Origin: DATMER01 sp035556715
GTDB lineage: Bacteria; Acidobacteriota; Thermoanaerobaculia; Multivoradales; UBA5704
Direction: 5' to 3'
DNA: 64,000 nt
Assembly: GCA_035556715.1 (NCBI GenBank)
Contig: DATMER010000029.1
Span: 40,357-104,356 of the forward strand
Shown in pieces: positions 17,237 through 25,643 of the stretch. Made by a program: the position numbers and the translations under genes. How positions within the stretch are numbered: the stretch's first letter is position 1; each line of letters opens with the position of its first letter. Under the pieces are notes generated by a model. That model saw only the letters and a list, made by a program, of their open reading frames with translations. It ran no database searches and was not told where the DNA came from.

Positions 17237-17587
17237 ATGGATCAGCAAGAGACCGTCACTGCCTCCGGGCTCAAGTACGTCGATCTCCAGGAGGGCACGG
17301 GCGACGAGGCCCGGACGGGCAAGACCGTCGAGGTCCACTACACGGGCTGGCTGGAGAACGGCACCAAGTTCGACTCCAGCAAGGACCGCAACCAGCCGTT
17401 CCGCTTCCCGCTCGGCGCCGGACACGTGATCCGGGGCTGGGACGAGGGGGTTGCCGGCATGAAGGTCGGAGGAAAGCGCCGGCTGACCATCCCCGCGGAC
17501 CTGGGCTACGGAGCGCGCGGCGCCGGCGGGGTGATCCCGGCGAACGCCACGCTGGTGTTCGAGGTGGAGCTGCTCGGGGTGAAGTAG
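17237..17587 (+). CDS. cytoplasmic FKBP-type peptidyl-prolyl isomerase
   Basis: A 116-residue single FKBP domain without signal peptide. VEVHYTGWLENGTKFDSS, GHVIRGWDEGVAGMKVGGKR and YGARGAGGVIPANATLVFEVEL keep all the usual active-site positions. The start is ATG at 17237, preceded by GAGGAGGG with 6-nt spacing. Downstream is a dispersed hairpin repeat and then the convergent peptidase gene. Confidence 0.93.
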   Translation: MDQQETVTASGLKYVDLQEGTGDEARTGKTVEVHYTGWLENGTKFDSSKDRNQPFRFPLGAGHVIRGWDEGVAGMKVGGKRRLTIPADLGYGARGAGGVIPANATLVFEVELLGVK

Positions 17588-17637
17588 GACCCCCTCCCCT
17601 GCCCTCCCCCGCTTCGCGGGAGAGGGAGCCCCCCGCC
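17588..17637. repeat. dispersed CCCTCTCCC-type hairpin between convergent genes
   Basis: The stretch CCCTCCCCCGC-TTC-GCGGGAGAGGG forms a strong stem between two convergent stop codons. It belongs to the same repeat family as the elements at 29281 and 34951. It may stop transcription from both sides but has no U-tract. Confidence 0.6.
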
Positions 17638-19356
17638 CTACTGCTTCGCAGCCTCGTAGGCATACACCGGCCGGATGTCCACCGGCACGTCACCCAGGCG
17701 GCCGATGGCGTCGAGCAGGTTCTGCTGCGGCTTGCCGTACCTGTCCAGGAAGCTCTTCGTCCCTTCGTAGTCCCCTGCGGCTTGGAGCATCAGCATGTCG
17801 CGCAGCAGGTCGCGGATCGCGCCCGGGAACTTCTCCGGGACGGTGCGGAAGCGGCCGGCCTGATCCACCTGCAGGGCGCCCTTCTCCATCAGGTAGTTGA
17901 ACTGCGCCACCACGCCTTGGCCGTGGGCCTCGTGGACTCCGAAGCGGGCGGAGCGGAACAGGCCGGCCAGATAGGTCGGCTCCAGGGTGCGCCGCAGCTC
18001 CTCGGGCATCTCCTTCCGGTCCAGAAGGGCCAGGATGTTGTAGACCCCCATCACGTCGGCCTTGGCCTCCTCCAGGGTGGCGAAGAGGTCCTTGAGCTCC
18101 AGCCGCACCTCGGTCTTCTTGCCGTCCTTCGTGATCACCCCCGGGCCGAGGCCGTGGGACAGCTCGTGGTGGAGCACCTCGTTGAAGTAGGCATCGAAGG
18201 AGACGTTCGCGATCTGGTCCTGCGCGATCACCCGCTCGGCGATGGGCATCAGGATCTGGTCGTACTTGGCGCGCATGGTGTTGCGCAGCAGGACCTTCTT
18301 GGAGCCCTTGGCCTCCCGCACCCGCTCGTCGTTGGGCAGGTTGAACGCCAGGGTCTGGACGCCGGCCTTGGTGTCGCCCGCGGTGAAGACGGTGTCCACG
18401 ACCCGGATCGGGCTCTCGGTGCCGCGGTTCGGGTTCTTGTGCTCCTCGGGGATGGGGAGGTTGGACTCCAGCCAGGGGAGCCGCTCCTTGTATCGGTCCA
18501 GGGCGGACGACTCCTTCGGCAGGTTGACCGTGACGAACGCCTCGAACGCGGTCTTGTAGCCAAAGATGCCGTCCTCGTAGGTCTCGTAGGGGCCGATGGT
18601 GACTTCGACCGGAGCGTCGAGGTCCATCCAGGCCATGTCGCTCTCGTAGTAGTCGTCGGTCTCGAAGGCGGCGGCCCGGAACTCGAGGAAGCGCTTGAGG
18701 GAGGCGTTGCCGGTGGCCGCGGCGGCCTCGCGCAGGAGCTTCGCCGCGGGCTGGAGCCACTGCCTGTACTCCTGGGAGTAGGGCACGGCCTGGAGGCCGT
18801 TGCCGTTGCGCCGGATCACGGTCGTGCCCGAGACGAAGCGCTCCCGGTCGGCCGGGTGATCCTTGATCCAGGACTCGAGCTCCTGCTTGGTCATGTCCTC
18901 GGGGTAGTAACCCGCGCCTTCCGGATGGGGCTTGTCACCGAGGAAGGGCTTGTGCTCGTCGAGGCGGTCCCAGGGACCGAAGTTGATGTCGTAGTACTCC
19001 CGGGCCGCAGTTTTCGCCGGGGTGGCCGGGGTGGCCTGGCCGTCCTTCCAGGCTTCGACCTTTTCGCGCATCTCCGGGTTGCCCACCCAGGCCTGGCGCA
19101 GGAAGATCTCGTCCATCTGGCGGGCGGCCTGGACGAGGAGGTCGAGGACGTGGCGGTCCTCGGCGGTGAGGGCGGAAAGGTCCGCCTCCAGGTTGGTGGG
19201 CGAGAACTTCGCGAGCCGCTGCTCGATGTCAGTCACGATCTTGATCTCCGAAGCCTGGCCTTGGGACTGGTCCGGCGCCGGGGCGGCCGGCTCTTCGGCC
19301 GGTCCGCCGCAGGCGGCGAGCGCGAGCCCCGCCAGGCAGAGAAGGGTGAATCGCAT
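17638..19356 (-). CDS. lipoprotein zinc peptidase of the M49 (dipeptidyl peptidase III)-like type
   Basis: A 572-residue exported lipoprotein: lipobox LALAACGG (Cys about residue 16) after the hydrophobic FTLLCLAG. The zinc motif HHELSHGLGPG (about 370-380) has the HExxH core, and EEAKADVMG (about 407-415) supplies the third ligand. This arrangement is found in DPP III-like and Nudix-associated proteins; M49 itself has HExxGH, so substrate may differ. ATG at 19356 begins the signal sequence; the longer frame's first five codons are ignored. Transcription is convergent with the FKBP pair. Confidence 0.8.
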   Translation of the reverse strand: MRFTLLCLAGLALAACGGPAEEPAAPAPDQSQGQASEIKIVTDIEQRLAKFSPTNLEADLSALTAEDRHVLDLLVQAARQMDEIFLRQAWVGNPEMREKVEAWKDGQATPATPAKTAAREYYDINFGPWDRLDEHKPFLGDKPHPEGAGYYPEDMTKQELESWIKDHPADRERFVSGTTVIRRNGNGLQAVPYSQEYRQWLQPAAKLLREAAAATGNASLKRFLEFRAAAFETDDYYESDMAWMDLDAPVEVTIGPYETYEDGIFGYKTAFEAFVTVNLPKESSALDRYKERLPWLESNLPIPEEHKNPNRGTESPIRVVDTVFTAGDTKAGVQTLAFNLPNDERVREAKGSKKVLLRNTMRAKYDQILMPIAERVIAQDQIANVSFDAYFNEVLHHELSHGLGPGVITKDGKKTEVRLELKDLFATLEEAKADVMGVYNILALLDRKEMPEELRRTLEPTYLAGLFRSARFGVHEAHGQGVVAQFNYLMEKGALQVDQAGRFRTVPEKFPGAIRDLLRDMLMLQAAGDYEGTKSFLDRYGKPQQNLLDAIGRLGDVPVDIRPVYAYEAAKQ

Positions 19357-19509
19357 GGGATCTCCTTTCACTCATCACGGCCCCGTATCGTTGCACACCG
19401 GCCCCAGGGAATTAAGCCCCCCCGGGGAATTGTGGAAGACGGAGCCCCGTTTTCCCTGCTGAGCCGATAGCTTGCTTGAGATTCACCCCATTCCCGGCTC
19501 GGAGGATGC

Positions 19510-20415
19510 ATGAACCATCTCGAGAAGCCCTTCCGCCTGCTCCTTGCCGGCTTCTTCGTGCTCTCAGGGATCGCATCGGCTGCCGACAAGATCCCCGGGG
19601 TCGGCCTCGACTACTTCCCGGGCAAGCCGGACCCGTATGCCTCCGGGGCGTTCGACCGCGATGCCTTCATCGCGCGCTACGGCGAGGGTCCCGAGATGCA
19701 GCAGTTCTGGCCGGGGATGGTCGCCGAGCTCTTCTTCATCAACGACCTGGTCCTGCACAACGCCTGCTTGGCCGGCGCCCTGGGCAATCCCGATGTCTAC
19801 GACTGCGCGCCGAAGACGGTGGAGGAGCTCGACCTCGCCAAGTCGATCCGCCGCCCGTACTTCATCAACGGCACCCCCGATGAGGACATCCTGTACCAGC
19901 CCGACAATTTCTACTGCAAGTGGTGGATCAACCAGGGGATCGAGCCCGGGAACACGCCGGAGAACCCGATCCAGGTCAGCGACCCGGAGCGTCCTGCCGG
20001 CCTCTTCCACACCCCGCCCGAGACCGGATGGGCCTGCCCCGTCTACCAGCTCAACGTCCTGCCGGACCAGCCGCCCTGCATCCAGGACGCGGACACGCTC
20101 TGCCTGGCCGGCCGCTTCGAGGTGGAGATCGACTGGCTGACCGCCTCGGACCAGGGACAGGGCAAGGCCACGCGCCTGACCCCGGACACCGGAACCTTTT
20201 CGTTCCGCGATCCGGACAACCTGGAGCTGTTCGTCAAGGTGCTCGACGCCTGCCAGATCAACGGCAGCTACTGGATCTTCGCCAGCGGCCTGACCAACGT
20301 GCAGATCGACCTGAAGGTCAAGGATACGCAGACCGGCATGGAGCGGACGTATGTGAATCCGCTGAACCGGCCCTATCCGCCGCTCCAGCAGACGTCCGAC
20401 TTCCCCTGCAACTAG
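19510..20415 (+). CDS. secreted protein with conserved C-terminal beta domain
   Basis: A 301-residue exported protein, signal peptide 1-24 (LLLAGFFVLSGIASA). The middle (about 25-190) contains several Cys and Trp residues and is not recognised. The C-terminal about 100 residues (LCLAGRFEVEIDW ... ELFVKVLDACQINGSYWIF ... VNPLNRPYPPLQQTSDFPC) match a domain repeatedly found at the end of large secreted Acidobacteria proteins. RBS GGAGG is 4 nt before the ATG. Its last 98 bp overlap the end of the convergent SUMT gene. Confidence 0.75.
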   Translation: MNHLEKPFRLLLAGFFVLSGIASAADKIPGVGLDYFPGKPDPYASGAFDRDAFIARYGEGPEMQQFWPGMVAELFFINDLVLHNACLAGALGNPDVYDCAPKTVEELDLAKSIRRPYFINGTPDEDILYQPDNFYCKWWINQGIEPGNTPENPIQVSDPERPAGLFHTPPETGWACPVYQLNVLPDQPPCIQDADTLCLAGRFEVEIDWLTASDQGQGKATRLTPDTGTFSFRDPDNLELFVKVLDACQINGSYWIFASGLTNVQIDLKVKDTQTGMERTYVNPLNRPYPPLQQTSDFPCN

Positions 20416-21118
20416 CGCGGAGCCGGACCACCTCTCCAACCACGATGAGGACGGGCGACGGCAGCCCCGCCGCCCGCTCCGCGATCTCTCCCAGCGAAGC
20501 GACCACGACCCGCTCCCCGGGAAGCGTGCCCCGGGAAATCGCAGCAGCCGGCATGGACGGCGGCCGTCCGTAGCGCTGGAGCCGGTCCGCGATCTCGGCC
20601 AGGCGCGAATGCCCCATCAGGATGACCAGGGTGTCGACCCGGGCGAGGGCCTCCCAGTCCACCCGGTCGCGGCCGTCGCAGTGCCCGGTCACCATCGCGA
20701 AGCTCGCGGCCACTCCCCGGTGGGTCACCGGGATGCCCGCGAGGGCCGGCACGCTCGTCGCGCTGGTGACGCCCGGAACCACCTCGCAGGCTATCCCCGC
20801 CTCGGCGCAGGCGAAGACCTCCTCGGCCCCGCGCCCGAAGAGGAACGGGTCCCCACCCTTGAGGCGGACCACGACCTTGCCTTCCAGGGCACGGCGGATC
20901 AGGAGATCCTGGATCTCCTCCTGTTGGCAGGAGTGCCGACCCCGCGCCTTGCCCGCATAGACCAGCTCCGCATCCTCCGGTGCCTCGGCCAGCAGCTCGG
21001 GGCTGACCAGCCGGTCATAGACCACGACCTCGGCGCGCCGCAGGCACTTCATCCCGCGGACGGTCATCAGGTCCGGATCTCCGGGACCCGCCCCCACGAG
21101 GTAGACGATCCCGCTCAC
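20318..21118 (-). CDS. cobA: uroporphyrinogen-III C-methyltransferase (SUMT)
   Basis: Methylates uroporphyrinogen III at C2 and C7 to precorrin-2 using SAM, feeding siroheme for the sulfite reductase in the same operon. VYLVGAGPGDPDLMTVRG (residues 5-22), VVRLKGGDPFLFGRGAEE (about 84-101) and PGVTSATSVPALAGIPVTHRG are classic SUMT motifs. The enzyme would normally end near residue 232 (VVGEVVRLR); about 34 extra residues, low in complexity, are encoded on the strand opposite the 3' end of the secreted-protein gene. The GTG/ATG region overlaps the upstream gene by 4 bp. Confidence 0.93.
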   Translation of the reverse strand: MSGIVYLVGAGPGDPDLMTVRGMKCLRRAEVVVYDRLVSPELLAEAPEDAELVYAGKARGRHSCQQEEIQDLLIRRALEGKVVVRLKGGDPFLFGRGAEEVFACAEAGIACEVVPGVTSATSVPALAGIPVTHRGVAASFAMVTGHCDGRDRVDWEALARVDTLVILMGHSRLAEIADRLQRYGRPPSMPAAAISRGTLPGERVVVASLGEIAERAAGLPSPVLIVVGEVVRLRASCRGSRTSAGAADRAGSADSHTSAPCRSAYP

Positions 21119-21714
21119 GGATTGACTCCAGGAGCGACCCCAAGAATCTCTTTGAAACGGAGCCGCGCTGCCTCCTCATTTCCCTGCCGGAGCAGATCAA
21201 GCACGTCGGAATCGACCAGCCGGTACCAGAGCTCGCGCCGCTCATGGAAGTCGGGCCGGCGGGCCGCCAGGGGAGCCCGGACCGTCCCAGCCAAGGAGAG
21301 AAAGCGGCCGTACTCTTCCCCCAGCTCGCCTTCGAGCCGCTGCCGCAGCCGGACCGCGAGGGCCGGGGCCTTGCCGTTGGTCGAGATGGCGACGGCCAGG
21401 TCCCCCCGCCGCACCACAGCCGGAGCCAGGAACCCGCAGCGGGGCAGATCGTCCACGGTGTTGATCAGGACGTTTCGCCGCTGCGCCTCCAGCCAGACCG
21501 CATCGGCGACCTCCGGCGGCTGTCCGCAGACGATCGCGAGGACCATGCCGTCCAGGTCCCCCTCTTCGTAGCCACTCTGCCGGTGGGTCACCACGGCCCC
21601 GGCCGCGGTCAGACCCTGGACCTTCTCCTCGGCCAGGGGACCGCTTCCGATCACCAGGCAGGATCGTCCGCGCAGGTCCAAAAACACGGGATACGGGACG
21701 GGGTAGGGGTGCAC
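21115..21714 (-). CDS. precorrin-2 dehydrogenase / sirohydrochlorin ferrochelatase (Met8-like)
   Basis: A 199-residue NAD-dependent enzyme that oxidises precorrin-2 to sirohydrochlorin and inserts iron to make siroheme. FLDLRGRSCLVIGSGPLAEEKV (residues 11-32) is the Rossmann nucleotide-binding loop, VLINTVDDLPRCGFLAPAVVRRGDLAVAISTNGKAPALA contains the catalytic Asp region and substrate-contacting loop. It corresponds to the CysG N-terminal half; the methyltransferase half is the separate downstream gene, overlapping by 4 bp. Confidence 0.92.
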   Translation of the reverse strand: MHPYPVPYPVFLDLRGRSCLVIGSGPLAEEKVQGLTAAGAVVTHRQSGYEEGDLDGMVLAIVCGQPPEVADAVWLEAQRRNVLINTVDDLPRCGFLAPAVVRRGDLAVAISTNGKAPALAVRLRQRLEGELGEEYGRFLSLAGTVRAPLAARRPDFHERRELWYRLVDSDVLDLLRQGNEEAARLRFKEILGVAPGVNP

Positions 21715-21715
21715 C

Positions 21716-22171
21716 TCAGACCTCCAGGCTTTCGACGGTGACCCCGTGCCGGTCGATCTCCAGGGCCAGCCGGACCCGGTCGGTGCTCAGGCCCAGCCGG
21801 TAGACGCCCGGAGCTCGGACCGTGAAAAGCATCTCTTCGAGGACCTGCCCCGCGAGCCCCTTCAGGGCCTGGTTGACCGATTCGGTCGCCTGCCGCGCCG
21901 CGGCTCCGCGAGGGGTCCGGTGGAAGAGCCGGAGCAGCGCCTGCTCGCTCTCGGCGCCGTGCAGCTTCCGGACACGGCCGGTCTGGAGGGACATTTCAGT
22001 GAGGGTTTCCAGGGAGCCGACGAGCCGCTCCTCCACGATCCCTGTGGCAATGGCTCCGGCGAGCTCCTCGTAGCGGGCCCTCGCCCCCGGCTCGCGCACG
22101 GTGGCGAGCACCCCGTCGATCTCGGCAAGGAGGACCTCGCGCTGGGCCGGATCGATCTCCAGGGGACTCAC
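21716..22171 (-). CDS. conserved protein of unknown function in the sulfate-assimilation operon
   Basis: A 151-residue protein, start GTG at 22171, whose GTGA overlaps the stop of cysH. The N-terminal two thirds (about 10-110) is predicted mostly helical, with EERLVGSLETLTEMSLQTGRVRKLHGAESEQ and a conserved-looking RLFHRTPRGAA; the C-terminal part (about 115-151) is beta-rich (FTVRAPGVYRLGLSTDRVRLALEIDRHGVTVESLEV). No cysteine cluster, heme motif or signal peptide is visible. Its tight position between cysH and siroheme genes argues for a role in sulfite/siroheme handling, but this is inference. The longer frame to 22342 overlaps cysH and is a shadow. Confidence 0.75.
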   Translation of the reverse strand: MSPLEIDPAQREVLLAEIDGVLATVREPGARARYEELAGAIATGIVEERLVGSLETLTEMSLQTGRVRKLHGAESEQALLRLFHRTPRGAAARQATESVNQALKGLAGQVLEEMLFTVRAPGVYRLGLSTDRVRLALEIDRHGVTVESLEV

Positions 22172-22995
22172 GGCCTCTCCGGAACGCTGTGGAGCGCACC
22201 CCGGTGCAGGATCGCCTCGATCTCGTGCTCGAAGCCGCCGGTCTCCAGCGGGCAGTGGATGCCGCACTCCTTGGGCGCGTTCGTCTCCCACCACCAGCGT
22301 CCGGCGCGCGCATCTTCCCCTTCGGCCGTCGGCCTCGTGCAAGGGGCGCAGCCGATGCTGGTGTACCCCTTCTCATAGAGGGGGTGCACGGGCACGTCGT
22401 GCTCCCGGTTGTAGTCCCAGACCTCTTCCAGGGTCCAGTCGGCCAGCGGGCTGATCTTGGCGAGGCCGCCGTGCTCGTGGTCGACCTCGATCTTGCGGAT
22501 GTTGGCCCGGCTCGCCCACTGCTCGCGGCGCAGTCCCGTAATCCAGGCGTCGAGCCCTTCGAGAGCGCGGCGGACGGGCTCCACCTTGCGCACCTTGCAG
22601 CAGAGGAGCCGCGCCGGCACCGAGCGCCGGAACAGGTCCGGCCCATGGTTGCCGACCATCGCCTCCACCTGGCGCGCCTCGGGGAAGAAAACCTCGACCT
22701 GCATCCCGTAGCGGGCGCGCACGGCCTCCATCACCTCGTACGTCTCCTGAGGCAGCCGGCCGGTGTCGACGGTGAAGACCCGGATCTTCGGATCGATCCT
22801 CCAGGCCATGTCCAGGAGGGCCATGCCCTCCGCCTGGAAGCTGGTGCAGAGCGCCACGTTGGCGCCCCAACGCTCGAGGGTCCACTCGAGCACCCCCTGG
22901 GGAGTCCCGAATTCGAGCTCCTCCGCGAGCTGGCCGGCTTCGAACTCGTCCAGCAGGTCGCGCGTGTCCAGTGGAGTGGAAATTACGTCAAGCAT
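22168..22995 (-). CDS. cysH: phosphoadenylyl-/adenylyl-sulfate reductase
   Basis: Reduces activated sulfate (APS or PAPS) to sulfite with thioredoxin. A 275-residue PP-loop-like protein: ALCTSFQAEGMALLDMAW (about 48-65), VFTVDTGRLPQETYEV, then iron-sulfur ligands CC at LLCCKVRKVEP (about 135) and CxxC at IGCAPCTRP (about 220). The presence of CC and CxxC indicates the [4Fe-4S], APS-preferring type. The C-terminal KECGIHC carries the catalytic Cys. It overlaps the sulfite reductase gene by 8 bp and the following unknown gene by 4 bp. Confidence 0.95.
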   Translation of the reverse strand: MLDVISTPLDTRDLLDEFEAGQLAEELEFGTPQGVLEWTLERWGANVALCTSFQAEGMALLDMAWRIDPKIRVFTVDTGRLPQETYEVMEAVRARYGMQVEVFFPEARQVEAMVGNHGPDLFRRSVPARLLCCKVRKVEPVRRALEGLDAWITGLRREQWASRANIRKIEVDHEHGGLAKISPLADWTLEEVWDYNREHDVPVHPLYEKGYTSIGCAPCTRPTAEGEDARAGRWWWETNAPKECGIHCPLETGGFEHEIEAILHRGALHSVPERP

Positions 22996-24628
22996 GCTGT
23001 GTCTCCCTGACGGATTGCCCCAGACCGATCGCGGTCAGCTCCTCGTCCGTCTGGCGGGCAAAAAATTGATTGATCGGCTCGTCCTGATTGCGTCCGCGCA
23101 CCCACGCTCCGACGAGCCTTTCCATGACGATGTGCACCTCGGTGGCCGGAACGCGCTTGAGCACCGGCCGGCCGATGGCCGCGTGGCGGGCCAGGCCGCC
23201 GCGCAGGAAAAGGTCATAACCCTGCTGCCGCTCGCCGTCGGAGCCGCGCTCCCTCAGGGTCGTGCCCTGGAGGCCGATGTCTCCGATCCAGTGATGGGCG
23301 CAGGCATGGGGGCAGCCGTCCAGGTTGATACGGAGGTCGGCCGCCGCCTCTCCGAACACCCGCTCCAGGTGCTCAACGATCTCCTGCACCCGGCCCTTGG
23401 TCTCGGCCACGGTGTAGTTGCAGAAGGGGTCGCCCGTGCAGGCGATGCTGGTGCTCCGCAGCTTGCCGGCGTCGATGGGGAAACCGAGGCCGGCCACCTG
23501 CCGGACCACGTCGTCGACCCGCTCGCCGGGGATGCCGCTCAGCAGGAAGTTCTGCCGCCGCGTCAGGCGGATCTCGCCGCCGAACGACTCGGCGAGGTCC
23601 GCGACCGCGCGCATCCTGTCGCCGCTCATGAGACCGAGATAGACCGGGAAGCCGGCGTAGAAGAGCCCCTCCTGGGACTGGGGGTGGACGCCGGTATGGT
23701 CCTGCTCCTCGGCGGGAGGAGCGGGCATGCTCCCGTCTGGAAGCCGGTAGCCGAGCCGCGTCTCCACCTTCTCCCGGAACGCTTCGGCGCCAGTGTCGTG
23801 GACCATGAACTTGAGCCGCGCCCGGGTGCGGGAGAGCCGGTACCGGAGGTCCTCGCGCCAGACGTCCACGATGGCCCGCAGCACGTTCAAGGAGTGTTCG
23901 AGAGGGACCCACACGCCAAGGTCGTCCGCGAGCCGCGGCCAGGTGGAGAGCCCGCCCCCGACCTTCACGGCGAAGCCCGGCTCGCCGTTCCTGAGCGCCC
24001 CGATGAGCGCGATGCAGTGGATCTCCGGCGCGTTGCACTGTCCGGGGCAGGCCGCGATCGTGATCTTGTGCTTGCGGGGGAGGTCGGAGTACTCGCGGTT
24101 GCGGACGAAGAAGTCCGCGGCCTCCTCCAGGAGCGGTCGCACGTCGAACAGCTCGCCGGCAGAGATCCCGGCCACGGGGCAGCCCGTGATGTTGCGCACG
24201 TTGTCGCCGCAGGCCCCGGCCGTGGTCATCCCGCCCCGGTCCAGGATCTCCAGCACCTCGGGCAGCTTCGCAAGCTCCAGCCAGTGGAGCTGGACGTTCT
24301 GACGGGTGGTCAGCTCACCATGGCCGCGGCCGTAGAGGTCGGAGATCTCGCCGATCACCCGGAGCTTCTGAGGAGTCAGGATGCCGCCCGGGATCTTGAC
24401 CCGCATCATGAAGTGCCCGAGCTTGGGCTTGTCGTGGTACAGGCCGTACCACTGCATGCGCACGAAGTCTTCTTCAGGGACGACCTCGTACCCCGTCGCG
24501 ATCATGGCGGGAAGGTCATGGATGACGTCGAGCCCGGCCTTCTCTTTCTTCAGCCGTTCCACCGAGTTGCGCTTGCGGACGAGGTCCCAGGTGATCTCGG
24601 ACTCCGGGACTCCTCGGATGTTGGCCAT
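22988..24628 (-). CDS. siroheme-dependent sulfite (or nitrite) reductase
   Basis: A 546-residue hemoprotein that reduces sulfite to sulfide by six electrons. The siroheme/[4Fe-4S] ligands are C-x5-C in ACTGDPFCNYT (about 420) and C-x3-C in GCPHACAHH (about 460); a half-site CPVAGIS/CPGQCNAPEIHC pattern lies earlier. The operon content (cysH and siroheme genes, no nitrate genes) favours sulfite over nitrite. ATG start at 24628 with GCAGGAG upstream. It is the first gene of the operon and is preceded by a structured leader. Confidence 0.9.
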   Translation of the reverse strand: MANIRGVPESEITWDLVRKRNSVERLKKEKAGLDVIHDLPAMIATGYEVVPEEDFVRMQWYGLYHDKPKLGHFMMRVKIPGGILTPQKLRVIGEISDLYGRGHGELTTRQNVQLHWLELAKLPEVLEILDRGGMTTAGACGDNVRNITGCPVAGISAGELFDVRPLLEEAADFFVRNREYSDLPRKHKITIAACPGQCNAPEIHCIALIGALRNGEPGFAVKVGGGLSTWPRLADDLGVWVPLEHSLNVLRAIVDVWREDLRYRLSRTRARLKFMVHDTGAEAFREKVETRLGYRLPDGSMPAPPAEEQDHTGVHPQSQEGLFYAGFPVYLGLMSGDRMRAVADLAESFGGEIRLTRRQNFLLSGIPGERVDDVVRQVAGLGFPIDAGKLRSTSIACTGDPFCNYTVAETKGRVQEIVEHLERVFGEAAADLRINLDGCPHACAHHWIGDIGLQGTTLRERGSDGERQQGYDLFLRGGLARHAAIGRPVLKRVPATEVHIVMERLVGAWVRGRNQDEPINQFFARQTDEELTAIGLGQSVRETQHA

Positions 24629-24649
24629 GTCGACTCCTGCCGCCTACAA

Positions 24650-24730
24650 AGATGGAGCGGTCCTACACCATGCCCATGGGAGGACCGCGTTGCTGATCGC
24701 TCTGAAGCCGCGCTGGCGACTCCAGCGGAA
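24650..24730 (-). promoter_or_regulatory. structured 5' leader of the sulfate-assimilation operon (unclassified)
   Basis: Read on the minus strand, CGCTGG-N5-CCAGCG (24711-24727) is followed by a longer hairpin with 8-bp stem GCGGTCCT/AGGACCGC (24657-24664 with 24681-24688) whose loop contains a nested CCATG-CC-CATGG. The two stems are joined by a conserved-looking linker (24690-24710). The region sits 22-100 nt before the sulfite reductase start. A metabolite-sensing leader is plausible, but I could not match it to the SAM riboswitch core. Nothing else is visible between 24629 and 24898. Confidence 0.35.
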
Positions 24731-24898
24731 ACTTTGAATCGGGGGTTGCGGATGCAGGCAGGTCGCCCGCACCCGCTAGCTACATATGCAACAGGCGAGG
24801 GAGTGGGCGATTGCGCCGAGGCGGGGGAGTCGGGACCGCTGCATAGGTGACAATCTTAATCTTCTTTGTTACCTGTGTCCAGCGATCCGAACAAACTG

Positions 24899-25609
24899 TC
24901 ACTGCGGGGGCGGAGGCGGGGGCGGCAGGAAGCCCGGGGGCAGCGGGCGCGGGGGCTCCGGTTTCTCGGAGCCGTCGCGCACGGCGGCCCGGACCGCGAG
25001 CTCCAGGATCTCCTTCCCGTCCAGCAGCTCGGTATGGCGGGGCTCCACCAGGAAGACCAGGACCACTTCCGCCAGATCCGGGTGCTCCTCCGCGACTCTC
25101 TGCCGCAGCTCGGGTGAGAAATCCTCCAGCGCATACACCCAGGTTTCCAGGACGACGTCGTGGGTCTGGATGGCGGGCCGGGCTCCCGGCCGGCCGGGCT
25201 CCCAGGCGGGTGCCCGCTTCTGGCTGTAGCGCAGGACCGGCGGCGGCCCGAGGAGGATCAGGGCGCGACCGCGGTCGGTGAGGCTGCCGCGGACCCCGCT
25301 GTCCGAGTAGAGCCGGTCGGCTGCCTCGACCCGCTGGTAGAAGGTCTTCGCGGCCTCGTTTCCGGGCGCGGCCGGGTCGGGGTCGCGGCGGCGCCAGAAA
25401 GTCTCCAGCCAGTCCACCGCCTCCCGGTTCGTGCGCATGCGCTGCACCTGGCGCAGCTCGTCGGGAAGCATCAGCCAGCGCGTGGGACCGTCGGCCAGCC
25501 CCGCGGCCGTGGAGGTCCGGCCCGGCGACTGGCAGGCCAGGGCGAGCCAGGACAGCAGGGGGAGGATGGCTACCCCCAGCCGCCGAACCGCGCGATCGCG
25601 CGCCTTCAC
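24899..25609 (-). CDS. GWxTD domain lipoprotein
   Basis: A 236-residue exported lipoprotein: hydrophobic VAILPLLSWLALAC with the lipobox Cys near residue 26. The GWxTD-type domain begins at RWLMLPDELRQVQRMRTNREAVDWLETFWRRRDPDP (about 44-80) and continues through RALILLGPPP. Such proteins are common in Acidobacteria, function unknown. The C-terminus is proline-rich (about 215-236, FLPPPPPPPQ). Start GTG at 25609. The exact GWxTD pentapeptide is degenerate here. Confidence 0.82.
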   Translation of the reverse strand: MKARDRAVRRLGVAILPLLSWLALACQSPGRTSTAAGLADGPTRWLMLPDELRQVQRMRTNREAVDWLETFWRRRDPDPAAPGNEAAKTFYQRVEAADRLYSDSGVRGSLTDRGRALILLGPPPVLRYSQKRAPAWEPGRPGARPAIQTHDVVLETWVYALEDFSPELRQRVAEEHPDLAEVVLVFLVEPRHTELLDGKEILELAVRAAVRDGSEKPEPPRPLPPGFLPPPPPPPQ

Positions 25610-25643
25610 GGTCGTTCCAGCCCTCCCGCCGGACTGCCGCCGG

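Noticed and set aside
24650..24730. SAM-I riboswitch
   Set aside because: The conserved core around GATGAAACCCGGCAACC is absent, so only an unclassified leader is reported.
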